Made by a program: the position numbers and the translations under genes
In this document: piece after piece, positions 1 to 8,006 of the stretch
Layout of the letters: each line of letters opens with the position of its first letter
Numbering within the stretch: position 1 is the stretch's first letter
Source: Lactobacillus sp. ESL0679
GTDB lineage: Bacteria > Bacillota > Bacilli > Lactobacillales > Lactobacillaceae
Assembly (NCBI RefSeq): GCF_029433515.1
Contig: NZ_JAQTIG010000002.1
Location: 1-64,000 of the forward strand
Direction: 5' to 3'
DNA length: 64,000 bases
The notes under the pieces: model-generated
What the model saw: the letters and a program-made list of their open reading frames with translations, nothing else
Database searches by the model: none
What the model was told of the DNA's origin: nothing

Positions 1-1
1 T

Positions 2-859
2 GAAGATGGTGGTCAAAGTAAGTTGGAAGCAATCAGCGCAGCAGCAAGCTATAAGCTAACTGGTGGGACAACCACGCTTGCTAATACTGAAGATCTAATG
101 TCTGATGTAATGGAAACCGAGAACTACTCAGTTGTCACCACAGCAGGTTATCCAGAAAACAGCAATATTCATAGCTTGTTAGTTACCACGGTTAAGCGTC
201 TAAGAGATACAGAAGGCATGAAGATTCGCGGTGTGATTCCGGCAAGTTCAAGTATCAATAACATCAATTACGAAGGCATTTCAGTTGTCGCTAACGGCTT
301 AACGTTGAGCGATGGCGCTGCTTTATCTGTGACTGATGCAACTGGTTACTTTGCTGGATTGTCAAGTTCAGTTGATGGGTCAGCCTCACTGACTTATACA
401 GAGATTGAAGATGCAATTAGCGCTAATCCGCGACTAAATAATGAAAAAACTATCGCAGCACTGAATGCTGGTCAGATTGTCTTTTCAACGCGACCAGGTC
501 AACGAGTTGTAATTGAGCAGGACATCAATTCACTGATGAAGTTTACTAAGGATAAGCCTAAGAGTTTCAGTAAAAACAAGGTTCTGCGGGTATTGGACGA
601 GATTGCGACAGATACTGAACAAGTCTTTGAACAAAGCTACTTGGGCAAAGTTGGTAATAACGCAGCTGGCCGTGATTTATTTAAGGCTAATCGAGTAAGT
701 TATTTACAAGGATTAAACGACAGTAATGTGATTCAAGACTTTAGTGCAACTGATATTACGGTTAATCCGGGCGAAGACAGTGATTCCGTCGTTGTTGATT
801 TGGCAGTCAAGCCTGTGGACGCAATGGAAAAACTGTATGTCACGATTAACGTAGGATAA
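2..859 (+). CDS. Phage tail sheath protein (XkdK-like), 5' end outside window
   Basis: C-terminal 285 residues of a contractile-tail sheath protein; the frame is open to the left edge, so the start is not visible (the in-window ATG at 23 is internal). The sheath wraps the tail tube and contracts at infection. The visible part shows the sheath-family features: an RGVIPA segment, a TRPGQRVVIEQDINSL block, and the typical end with VNPGEDSDSVVVDLAVKPVDA followed by KLYVTINV. It is followed 11 bp later by the tube gene, the invariant order in PBSX-type tails. Family call is sure; only the length is unknown. Confidence 0.9.
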   Translation, partial: EDGGQSKLEAISAAASYKLTGGTTTLANTEDLMSDVMETENYSVVTTAGYPENSNIHSLLVTTVKRLRDTEGMKIRGVIPASSSINNINYEGISVVANGLTLSDGAALSVTDATGYFAGLSSSVDGSASLTYTEIEDAISANPRLNNEKTIAALNAGQIVFSTRPGQRVVIEQDINSLMKFTKDKPKSFSKNKVLRVLDEIATDTEQVFEQSYLGKVGNNAAGRDLFKANRVSYLQGLNDSNVIQDFSATDITVNPGEDSDSVVVDLAVKPVDAMEKLYVTINVG

Positions 860-870
860 GGAGGAACAAT

Positions 871-1347
871 ATGCCTTTAGAAGCAAGTGATTTTTTAAAT
901 GGTAGAAATGCGATTTCTACTAAAGAAGCGACTGTAACATTAACGATTAGTGGTCAAGTCTATAAGATGATTGAGTGCAACGAATTTACAGCCAAATTGG
1001 AAAAGAAAAAGGAAGATATTCAAACACTAGGTACGCACTGGAAGCGGAAGAAGACCACTTCCATTGAAGGAACTGGAACGTTGAGCGGCTACTTGATTAA
1101 CTCTAATTGGATTAAGCAAGCAATGCCGTACGTTCAGAATGGTCGTGATTTGTACTTTGACATTACTTTAACAATTGAAGACAAGACGACTGATTGGGGT
1201 AAGCAAGTTGTTCAACTCAATAACGTCAACTTAGACACTATTCCGATTGCCGATTTCAAAGCAGACGATGGTGTAATGGAAGTTAAATCTGACTTCTCGT
1301 TTGAAGGATTTAGCTTAATCAATGAATTTAACGGTAGTTTAGCTTAA
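871..1347 (+). CDS. Phage tail tube protein (XkdM-like)
   Basis: 158 aa, the usual size of XkdM/DUF2001 tail tube proteins that polymerise into the inner tube under the sheath. Family features are the N-terminal MPLEASDFLNGRNAISTKEA, a beta-rich body with QTLGTHWKRKKTTSIEGTG, and a C-terminal segment ending near EGFSLINEF. Start ATG lies 8 bp after an AAGGAGG ribosome site. It sits directly between the sheath and the tail-assembly chaperone, as expected. Confidence 0.9.
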   Translation: MPLEASDFLNGRNAISTKEATVTLTISGQVYKMIECNEFTAKLEKKKEDIQTLGTHWKRKKTTSIEGTGTLSGYLINSNWIKQAMPYVQNGRDLYFDITLTIEDKTTDWGKQVVQLNNVNLDTIPIADFKADDGVMEVKSDFSFEGFSLINEFNGSLA

Positions 1348-1358
1348 GGAGAATAATG

Positions 1359-1772
1359 ATGGCTGAAAATATTAAAGACTTTTTAATGGAAAATGTTGAA
1401 AACCCTGTCAAAACGGAAAACGTTAAATTTAAACGTTTTAAATCGCCGTTTAAAATCAAGTCACTATTGGCTGAAGATGTGACTAGATTACGCAATCAGG
1501 CAACTAAGCAAGAATTGAACAGTAAGACACATCAATATGAGGCTCAAACTGACCAAAACAAATTTACTGATTTAATTGTCGAAGCCAGTGTGGTTTCGCC
1601 TGACCTTCACAATGCAGAACTGATGAAAAGTTATAGTGTAGTTGATGGCGATGCTGCTAAATTGCTGCAGAGAATGTTAACTATTGGCGAATATAGTGAA
1701 CTTGCTGATCGCATTATGAAGATTTCAGGAATTGAAGATTCTGAAGCGGTAATTAATACAGCAAAAAACTAA
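1359..1772 (+). CDS. Tail assembly chaperone, short (zero-frame) product (XkdN-like)
   Basis: 137 aa. Position between tube and tape measure genes, size, and sequence style match XkdN-type tail assembly chaperones, which hold the tape measure protein while the tube assembles around it. Two ATGs are adjacent (1,356 and 1,359); the second is chosen because it lies about 7 bp from the AGGAG site. The frame ends at TAA 1,770-1,772 immediately after a slippery heptamer, so this is the un-shifted member of a pair. In this phage class the short form is made in large excess over the extended form. Confidence 0.85.
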   Translation: MAENIKDFLMENVENPVKTENVKFKRFKSPFKIKSLLAEDVTRLRNQATKQELNSKTHQYEAQTDQNKFTDLIVEASVVSPDLHNAELMKSYSVVDGDAAKLLQRMLTIGEYSELADRIMKISGIEDSEAVINTAKN

Positions 1773-1954
1773 TAGAGAACTCAGTTGGCGACTTTGGCGC
1801 TTATCACTACGTACTTAATGAATATCACTGGACACCTAAGCAATGGACAGAGTTAAGTACAAGAGAGCAGTCATTAATTATTGCGTCAATTGAAGTTAGA
1901 CAGAAACATGAGGAAGAAGAAATAAAGAAAATGGAAAGGGAGAGCAAGGTCTAA
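1359..1954 (+). CDS. Tail assembly chaperone, -1 frameshift extended product
   Basis: If ribosomes slip -1 on A AAA AAC (1,763-1,769), translation continues in the -1 frame for about 61 residues to TAA 1,952-1,954, giving about 198 aa. The extension reads LIENSVGDFGAYHYVLNEY, then HWTPKQWTELSTREQ and a charged coiled tail ending in KMERESKV. It has no start codon or ribosome site of its own, and its Trp/Tyr-rich sequence looks genuinely coding. This mirrors the lambda G/G-T arrangement, in which the T-like extension recruits the tape measure protein. The coordinates cover both frames; the join is at 1,769. Confidence 0.85.
1763..1769 (+). promoter_or_regulatory. -1 ribosomal frameshift slippery heptamer A AAA AAC
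   Basis: In the zero frame the codons read GCA AAA AAC TAA, the classic X XXY YYZ heptamer placed one codon before the stop. A -1 slip joins the short chaperone to the downstream open frame. I did not find an obvious stable hairpin immediately 3'; the stop codon itself may supply the pause. Confidence 0.8.
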
Positions 1955-1976
1955 TGATTAGGTCTTGCCCTTTTTT
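1944..1976 (+). terminator. Possible intrinsic terminator or attenuator inside the tail operon
   Basis: GCAAG pairs with CTTGC around an inner CTAAT/ATTAG, giving an 11-bp stem with two G-U pairs and a TGA loop, followed by CCTTTTTT. It overlaps the stop codon of the frameshift product (1,952-1,954) and lies 25 bp before the tape measure start. Form is that of a Rho-independent terminator; whether it terminates inside this late operon is not known. Confidence 0.5.
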
Positions 1977-2001
1977 GTTATTGCAAGAAAGGAGGTTTTA
2001 G

Positions 2002-5000
2002 ATGGGAGTAATTGAAACAACTATTAGGTTGAATGATGCTTTTAGTGGAACGCTAAGAAAGCTTGAGTCAGGACTTAATGCAGGTACAAGCGGCTTTGAC
2101 AAACTTAAGGGTGCGCTGAATGGTGGCAACATGTTTGGTAATGCAACTAAGCAATCTAACGGCTTTTTTAAGTCAATGGTTGGCGCGCAAGTTGTTGGCA
2201 GTACGATTAGCAAAGGCATGGCATTAGCTAGTAATGGCGTACGCAGTATGGTTGGCGAACTAAACGAGTCAACGGTAGCTTGGGATACTTTTGAAGGCAA
2301 TATGCAACAAATTGGTAAGACACCAGCTCAGATAGCTAGTGCTAAATCATCAATGCAGCAATTTGCTCAAGCAACTATTTATTCATCTAGTGATATGGCT
2401 TCAACTTACAGTCAGTTAGCCGCGATTGGAACCAAGAATACTGATCAATTAGTTAAAGGCTTTGCTGGATTAGCCGCTTCGGCTACTGATCCAAAACAAG
2501 CAATGAAGACCTTGTCAGAACAAGCTACGCAAATGGCTGCTAAGCCAATGGTTCAGTGGCAAGACTTAAAGCTAATGATGGAACAGGCGCCAGCAGGGAT
2601 GTCGGCAGTTGCCAAAAAAATGCACATGACAACGGCGCAGTTGATTGCTAATTCTCAAGGCAAGAATAGTTCATTAAAGTCTGCTGACTTGTTAAAGGCC
2701 ATTGCTGAAGTCGGAACAAATGCAAACTTCAGCAAGATGGCAACACAGTATAAGACTGTAGGTCAAGCAGCAGATGGTTTGAGAGAAACTTTGGCTAATA
2801 AACTGCAACCACAGTTCAAGAAGTTTAGTCAAATTGGCATTGATGCCATTAGTAAATTATCTGATAAATTAAGTGATATGAACTTTGATAGACTTGCGGA
2901 CAAAGCTTTAAATGCGTTCGATAAAATTAAGTCAGCTTTTGATGATGTGATTAATGGCTTTCAGTCAACTGGCGCTTTGTCTGCAATAAATGATATGTTC
3001 CATGATATTGGTAATACTATTAACGACATTATGACTAAAGCTTCATCTGGGGGAAATAATAATTTCTTTACTCAACTTGGTAGTTTCGCAGGTAGTGTAG
3101 TAAGTGGAGCTGCTAATGCGATAGATGGAATAGCTAGAGCATTAGGACAAATGAATCCTGCTACACTTGAAGCTTTAGGTGCCGCTTTTATTATTTTAAA
3201 AAGTGGTATGAAAGGACTCGTATTCACAGCTGTTGTTGCAGGATTACGAAATATAAGTCGATTAAATCCGGGTCAAATAAAGCAAGTTGCTAAAGCAATT
3301 CAAATATTTGCTGGTGCATTGGTAGCGCTGAAAACTATAAAAGGCGTAGTTAGTGGAATATCGTCGATAGGCAGTGCTATTTCTAAAATTATGGAAATAG
3401 TATCTTCAATTGGACCAGAAGTTTTAAGTGCAATTGGAGCTGCAGCCGGTTCAATTGGAGCTGCAGCCGGTTCAATTGCTGCCGTTTTAGCAGTTATAAC
3501 AGTAGTAATTGTTGCAGCAGTATGGGCATGGCAGAACAACTTTTTAGGATTTCATGATTTTATTTCTAATCTTTTTAGTAATCTAGGAACAATTTTTGAA
3601 CCATTTAGACAAGCTATCGGAACTTTGAGTAATGCTTTAAGCCCTGTAGGCTCATTGTTAGGTGGTGTTGGTAGAATCATAGCTGGTGTCGTTGTTGTTG
3701 CACTTTACTCTTTAGCAATGGCAATAGCAATTGTAGTTGATACTATTACCATTTTAATAGATGACGTTGCCATTATAATTTATGCTTTTAGAGCACTTGT
3801 TGATGTGATTAATATTGTTCTTCAAGCGTTTAGAGATTTGGTTACTTTCAATTGGAGCTTTAGTAATGCCAAAAATGCAATTAATGATTTGAAATCCGAT
3901 TTAGGCAGTATTGGTAGTACATTTGGCAAAGTTGGAGATATTGCTAATAATGGTGCAACAGCTAATGTCATGAATGTGTTAGATAATTTAGACAGTAAAG
4001 CTAAAACAACTAGTTCTGATATGAATAATATTAAAATGCCTAACATCGCTCAGAGCAATGCTTCAATCATGAATATGGGCAATGTAACTGGTAATAAATT
4101 AGCTTTAAATAAGAAGGTCAAAGTTGGCTATACATTTGATACTGATCCAATCAGAAAATTTCAAACTGGAGCTAAAATTCCGGTTAAAGCAGATACTTCT
4201 AAATTAAATAGTACACAACAAGCAGTTCAGTCTAAGCTTGGCAGTAAACCGATTAAAATGAAAGTTGCTACTTCTAAGGTGCCAACACCCAAGGCTCCTA
4301 AAATGAAAACAATTCATACTAAAGTTGCCAAACCTAAAATACCAACGCCTAAAGCACCTAAGCTAAAGACATTGCATGTTAAAGTTGCAAGACCAGTTAT
4401 TCCACAACCTAAGATGCCGAAACTAAGAAATATTTCAGCTCCTCATGTAGGTAAGCCATCAATGACAGGCGTCGTTTCTGCAGTCAGGTCTGGTATGAAT
4501 CAGGCTGTTACTGCAGTTAGAAGTGGTGGCAATCGAATGGTAGCTGCTGTTCATTCTGCTATTACAAGGTCTGTTGCCGTTGCTAGAAGTGGTGCAGGTG
4601 CCATGCGGTCAGCTGGCGTTATGATTGGTGCTGGACTTGCAGCAGGTATGCGTTCAGAGGTTGGTGCGGTCGCTGCTGCAGCCAATGCCCTAGTTGCACA
4701 AGCTAATCGAGCAGCACGTGCAAAAGCGCGAATTCACTCACCATCAAGGTTGTTTGCTGAAGTTGGTAGCTTTATCGGTCAAGGTATGGCTTTAGGGATG
4801 AATAAAACGGCTAGTTTAGTTGGTGCTGCAGGAGCTGGATTAATTGATGCCGCCAATACCGGCGGAACTGTGGGAGTTAATTATGCAAGCTCTGGTTCAA
4901 TAACACCGGCAAGTTTGGCACGTAGCCAGGTATTTTCTAATCGTAGTAGCAACAGTAACAGCCAAGTAGTGACCATTGCTAAAGGTGCCATTGTGGTTAA

Positions 5001-5088
5001 TGGTGCGAGTGAACCACAACAGACGGCAGATGATGTGCTTGACGCTATTGAGAGACGAATGGTTGAAATTGATAATAGGAGGCTCTAA
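2002..5088 (+). CDS. Phage tail tape measure protein
   Basis: 1,028 aa. It sets tail length and occupies the tube lumen. The N-terminal region (about residues 90-215) matches the conserved tape-measure domain: a WDTFEGNMQQIG start, FAQATIYSSSDMASTYSQLA, and the MAAKPMVQWQDLKLMMEQAP block. The middle holds several hydrophobic, Gly/Ala-rich segments (about 370-600) that may enter the host membrane. Residues about 756-805 contain an unusual Lys/Pro-rich repeat, then a Gly/Ala-rich stretch and an IHSPSRLF motif common in tape measure C-termini. ATG follows AAAGGAGG. The last base of its stop overlaps the next start. Confidence 0.92.
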   Translation: MGVIETTIRLNDAFSGTLRKLESGLNAGTSGFDKLKGALNGGNMFGNATKQSNGFFKSMVGAQVVGSTISKGMALASNGVRSMVGELNESTVAWDTFEGNMQQIGKTPAQIASAKSSMQQFAQATIYSSSDMASTYSQLAAIGTKNTDQLVKGFAGLAASATDPKQAMKTLSEQATQMAAKPMVQWQDLKLMMEQAPAGMSAVAKKMHMTTAQLIANSQGKNSSLKSADLLKAIAEVGTNANFSKMATQYKTVGQAADGLRETLANKLQPQFKKFSQIGIDAISKLSDKLSDMNFDRLADKALNAFDKIKSAFDDVINGFQSTGALSAINDMFHDIGNTINDIMTKASSGGNNNFFTQLGSFAGSVVSGAANAIDGIARALGQMNPATLEALGAAFIILKSGMKGLVFTAVVAGLRNISRLNPGQIKQVAKAIQIFAGALVALKTIKGVVSGISSIGSAISKIMEIVSSIGPEVLSAIGAAAGSIGAAAGSIAAVLAVITVVIVAAVWAWQNNFLGFHDFISNLFSNLGTIFEPFRQAIGTLSNALSPVGSLLGGVGRIIAGVVVVALYSLAMAIAIVVDTITILIDDVAIIIYAFRALVDVINIVLQAFRDLVTFNWSFSNAKNAINDLKSDLGSIGSTFGKVGDIANNGATANVMNVLDNLDSKAKTTSSDMNNIKMPNIAQSNASIMNMGNVTGNKLALNKKVKVGYTFDTDPIRKFQTGAKIPVKADTSKLNSTQQAVQSKLGSKPIKMKVATSKVPTPKAPKMKTIHTKVAKPKIPTPKAPKLKTLHVKVARPVIPQPKMPKLRNISAPHVGKPSMTGVVSAVRSGMNQAVTAVRSGGNRMVAAVHSAITRSVAVARSGAGAMRSAGVMIGAGLAAGMRSEVGAVAAAANALVAQANRAARAKARIHSPSRLFAEVGSFIGQGMALGMNKTASLVGAAGAGLIDAANTGGTVGVNYASSGSITPASLARSQVFSNRSSNSNSQVVTIAKGAIVVNGASEPQQTADDVLDAIERRMVEIDNRRL
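3431..3472 (+). repeat. Exact 21-bp tandem duplication within the tape measure gene
   Basis: Two identical 21-bp units, 3,431-3,451 and 3,452-3,472, each encoding seven residues of the Ile-Gly-Ala-Ala-Ala-Gly-Ser type in a hydrophobic segment. The unit is in frame, so copy change would alter tape length by seven residues. Confidence 0.9.
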
Positions 5089-5783
5089 TGGATGATAATG
5101 ATGATAGATTTGCCGTCTACTTAACCAATTATGCCGATAACTCAACTATTGAGTTGCCGCTTAATCCTAGTGACCTAAAAATCAAATATGAATCTGATGA
5201 TAAGACGCAAACCGTAATTAACTTGGGTGAAATCAATCAACTTGGCCCGCTGAAACTTAGTACTATCGAAATTGCAAGTACCTTCCCCAAAGACGATCAT
5301 TTTGTTTCGACAGCTGATTTTCGAGAGCCGACCTACTATATTGATTGGCTGGAAGAAATTCAGAAGAGTAAAGGTCGAGTGCAGCTAGTTGTTGCTTCGA
5401 CCGAACTAAGCAGGACGATGACGATTGCTAGTTTCGAACCAGGCTTTAAGGACGGTTATGATGGCGAATATGTTTATACTTTGGAGCTTAAAGATTATCG
5501 CAAGGCAAGTTACAAGAAAGTTAAGAAAAAGAAGAAAAAGCGCAAGTCAGGTCATAAGAAGAGCCGTAATAGCCCTGCTAAGAAGATTGGTCGTGGCTCA
5601 ACTGTTATTGTGAATGGCAGACTGCACTTAGACAGTGACGGTCGAGGACCAGGGGCTTATGAGAAGAATGCAAAGCGTAAGATTACGAATATTGCAACGG
5701 GCCACAAGTACCCGATTCACGTTTCAACGCTGTCAGGAGGAGCACGAGGTTGGGTTAAGAAAGGTGATGTGAAGCGAGCATGA
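5088..5783 (+). CDS. Tail hub-associated protein (XkdP-like) with C-terminal SH3-like domain
   Basis: 231 aa, overlapping the tape measure stop by one base (TAATG). Residues about 1-145 match the XkdP N-terminal domain: PLNPSDLKIKYESDDKTQ, INQLGPLKLSTIEIASTFP, and a YIDWLEEIQKSKGRV segment. A very Lys-rich linker follows (about 146-167), then a region with GSTVIVNGRLHLDSDGRGPG and GGARGWVKKGDVK that resembles a bacterial SH3-type domain, standing where relatives carry LysM. Likely a baseplate-hub component that contacts peptidoglycan. The next gene starts inside its stop (ATGA). Confidence 0.8.
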   Translation: MDDNDDRFAVYLTNYADNSTIELPLNPSDLKIKYESDDKTQTVINLGEINQLGPLKLSTIEIASTFPKDDHFVSTADFREPTYYIDWLEEIQKSKGRVQLVVASTELSRTMTIASFEPGFKDGYDGEYVYTLELKDYRKASYKKVKKKKKKRKSGHKKSRNSPAKKIGRGSTVIVNGRLHLDSDGRGPGAYEKNAKRKITNIATGHKYPIHVSTLSGGARGWVKKGDVKRA

Positions 5784-6808
5784 TAACCTTTTTTCAAATA
5801 TGGTCACGAGATAAAAAGAAAGGCTACGATGTTAAGAACATTGTAGCTAATCTGAAATGGGTAACTGACCTAAATTTTAGTGCGGGCCAACTTAATTTTG
5901 ATTTGGTTTATCAGGGAAAGACTTATCTACCTGCACTTGGCAGCATTGTTAAATTTTATTGGGATCATCATAAAGTATTCTATGGTTACGTGTTTAAGTC
6001 ATAGTTAAAGAATGATAAGACGGTTAGTGTCACGGCTTACGATAAGACGCGATACTTGAAGAATCAAGACAGCATTGTGTGGAAGACTGGAACAATCGCT
6101 GATCGGTTTACTAATGTCTGTAAGCGAGCTGGTATTTCTTGTAAAGTGATTAATAAGCCTAAGCATAAGGTAGCTGCAGAAGTTTGTGACGGCAAAAGCT
6201 ACTTTGATATGCTCAAGTCAGCAATATCTAAGACGCTGCGGTCAACAGGGCATATGTACTTCATTTACGCTAATTACTCACGGGTTGAGCTATGTCGAGC
6301 ACCGCGTAAGAAGCTTAAGCTGATTTTAGATCCTGATTCTGGCATGATCAGCTTCACTTTTTCTAAAGACATCGATAACACGGCAAATGTAGTTAAGATT
6401 ATTCAGAAAAATGTCAAGAAGTCTAAGTCTAAGACAGCTACAGCTTCAGGGGATGATCCTAGTAAGACCAGTTTTAAGTCAGTAACTAAAAAAATGCCTA
6501 GCGTGAAGTGTTGGGGTAAGCTTCAAATTACGCAGAATAAGAAGGGCAAGGCTAATCATGCGCAGATGGTCAAGCAAGCTAAAAACGTCCTAAAGCAAAA
6601 GGATTTAGCTAATAAAACACTAACAATTGATTGCTTAGGCAATCTTGATTTAGTCGCTGGCAATTCGATTGAAGTTAAGATCGTAGGCTATAAGACAATC
6701 AAGAATTGCGGTATTTTGAAAGCAACGCATAACTTTGGGACAGATTATAATTGCAGCTTAGAAATGAAGGTGATGGCATCATGGCTGGCGAACGACTCTA
6801 CAGAATGA
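5780..6808 (+). pseudogene. Tail hub / late control protein (XkdQ-like), interrupted by an in-frame TAG
   Basis: A single reading frame from ATG 5,780 to TGA 6,808 (342 codons) is broken only by TAG at 6,002-6,004. The 74 residues before it (starting MITFFQIWSRDKKKGYDV) and those after it (LKNDKTVSVTAYDKTRYLKN onward) join without loss into an XkdQ-like hub protein of normal length, with no frameshift. One base substitution would restore it. Downstream residues include a WKTGTIADRFTNVCKRAGI block usual in this family. Internal restart at TTG 6,056 is possible but would lack the N-terminal domain. Alternatives are amber suppression or a sequencing error. Confidence 0.85.
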
Positions 6809-7161
6809 TGCATGAGCGCGGTGGCTCAGACAATGAATATTGCGATATTGTGTATGGCACAGTTGATTCGGTTGACCCGCTGAAAGTGCAACTGGCCAAC
6901 GACATGATTCTGACCGATGATTTTATCGTTATGGGCAAAAACATCGGCAAGATTGTACTAAATGGCAGAGTTAAAGTTTATGCTCACAGTGACAAAGTTG
7001 GTAGTGCGTCAGGCAATCGTCCTGAACTGATTGAAAAGGTCAGATATGAGCTTGATAACAGTTTAAAAGCTGGCGATAAAGTTAGTATGATCCGAGCAGA
7101 TGGTGGTCAGCAGTTCTACCTGTTTGAGCGTGAACCGAAAGTTAAATTAAAATTGACATAG
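6781..7161 (+). CDS. Phage tail protein, DUF2577 (XkdR-like)
   Basis: 126 aa from ATG 6,781, which is preferred over the upstream in-frame ATG 6,751 because an AAGGTGATG site precedes it and the family starts just before the RLYRMMHERGG segment. It overlaps the hub gene by 28 bp. The order DUF2577 after hub is constant in PBSX-type tails. The sequence YGTVDSVDPLKVQLANDMIL, followed by a C-terminal small-barrel-like region (GDKVSMIRADGGQQFYL), fits a baseplate accessory protein. Confidence 0.8.
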   Translation: MAGERLYRMMHERGGSDNEYCDIVYGTVDSVDPLKVQLANDMILTDDFIVMGKNIGKIVLNGRVKVYAHSDKVGSASGNRPELIEKVRYELDNSLKAGDKVSMIRADGGQQFYLFEREPKVKLKLT

Positions 7162-7237
7162 TAAAATAATTCTCTTTTATGTATAATAAAAACGTTGACT
7201 GAGAAGTCAACTAGCCTATAAGTAGGAAGTGAGTTAG

Positions 7238-7381
7238 ATGACTCGCAAAGATTACCGCAGGGCAAGCAAAAAAGCCAACCGCAAAGTAAACTTTAATCGG
7301 TTTACTAATGCGATCGGCTTTCTAGCAAGTCTTGCAACAATCTTGAGCTTGTTACTCCAATTGTTCCAACTTTTTAGGTAA
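7238..7381 (+). CDS. Small membrane peptide (47 aa), unknown
   Basis: 47 aa: a strongly basic first half (MTRKDYRRASKKANRKV) and a hydrophobic C-terminal helix (IGFLASLATILSLLLQLF). ATG follows AGGAAGTGAG. Upstream lies a TATAAT-like element (7,182-7,187) and a hairpin GTTGACT/AGTCAAC (7,194-7,211) in the presumed leader. Downstream is a long hairpin. The architecture resembles small type I toxins or phage membrane regulators, but no family is recognised. It interrupts the otherwise tight baseplate operon. Confidence 0.5.
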   Translation: MTRKDYRRASKKANRKVNFNRFTNAIGFLASLATILSLLLQLFQLFR

Positions 7382-7383
7382 CA

Positions 7384-7417
7384 AGCAAAGGGGAAGCGGA
7401 AACGTTTCCCTTTTGCT
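7384..7417 (+). other. Long stable hairpin after the 47-aa ORF
   Basis: AGCAAAGGGGAAGC pairs with GTTTCCCTTTTGCT (14 bp, with G-U pairs) around a short loop. No T-run follows on either strand, so it is not a standard intrinsic terminator. It could stabilise or mark the end of the small-ORF transcript. Confidence 0.6.
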
Positions 7418-7448
7418 GTAATTATAGCAAAAACTGAGGATTATTCAA

Positions 7449-7553
7449 ATGAAAAAACATGAGACTCGATGGCAAATAATAAAATTAATCTTGGATATAA
7501 TTATTATAATTTTGGCGGGTATTCTTATTTATGAAAGAATAAGGAGGTGGTAA
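7449..7553 (+). CDS. Small membrane peptide (34 aa), unknown
   Basis: 34 aa, one transmembrane helix (IIKLILDIIIIILAGILIY) flanked by basic residues (MKKHETRW at the start, ERIRRW at the end). A GAGG site lies about 11 bp before the ATG. Its end carries the AAGGAGGTGG ribosome site of the next baseplate gene, so it may be a coupling leader peptide. No family recognised. Confidence 0.45.
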   Translation: MKKHETRWQIIKLILDIIIIILAGILIYERIRRW

Positions 7554-7556
7554 GTT

Positions 7557-8006
7557 GTGGACGATGATGCTGTAATTATTGATGAAGATGATGATTTAGA
7601 CACGATTGACGAAGATCAAGATAATGATGAAGAAGTTGAGGAGGATCAACCGACTTTGACTTTTCAAATTAAGAATGGTCGTATTCGTAACAAGGTTGAT
7701 GAATTACCTGCGATGGTGCAGGCCGTTGATAAAATCCTAAAAACTGAACGCTTTGTTTATCCAATATATTCAGACCAGTATGGTAACGACTTACCCGATT
7801 TATTCGGTAAGTCGTTTTCTTATGCACGCGTTGAAATTAAAAGAATGCTGGAAGAGGCCTTACTTGATGATGACCGGGTAACTAAAGTGGCTATTGACAA
7901 GATTGAACAGTCAGACGGCACTACGTTATCTGTGACCGGGACTTGCACCACAATATATGGGGATGTGCCAATAGAAAGTGAAGTGAAGATAAGTGACACC
8001 AGATGA
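7557..8006 (+). CDS. Baseplate protein, DUF2634 (XkdS-like, gp25 family)
   Basis: 149 aa from GTG 7,557, six bases after AAGGAGGTGG. After a very acidic N-terminus (about residues 1-32, mostly Asp/Glu) the conserved part FQIKNGRIRNKVDELPAMVQ, KTERFVYPIYSDQYGN and VEIKRMLEEALLDDDRV matches DUF2634, which is related to T4 gp25 baseplate wedge proteins. It overlaps the baseplate J gene by 14 bp, indicating translational coupling. The acidic tail is longer than usual. Confidence 0.85.
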   Translation: MDDDAVIIDEDDDLDTIDEDQDNDEEVEEDQPTLTFQIKNGRIRNKVDELPAMVQAVDKILKTERFVYPIYSDQYGNDLPDLFGKSFSYARVEIKRMLEEALLDDDRVTKVAIDKIEQSDGTTLSVTGTCTTIYGDVPIESEVKISDTR

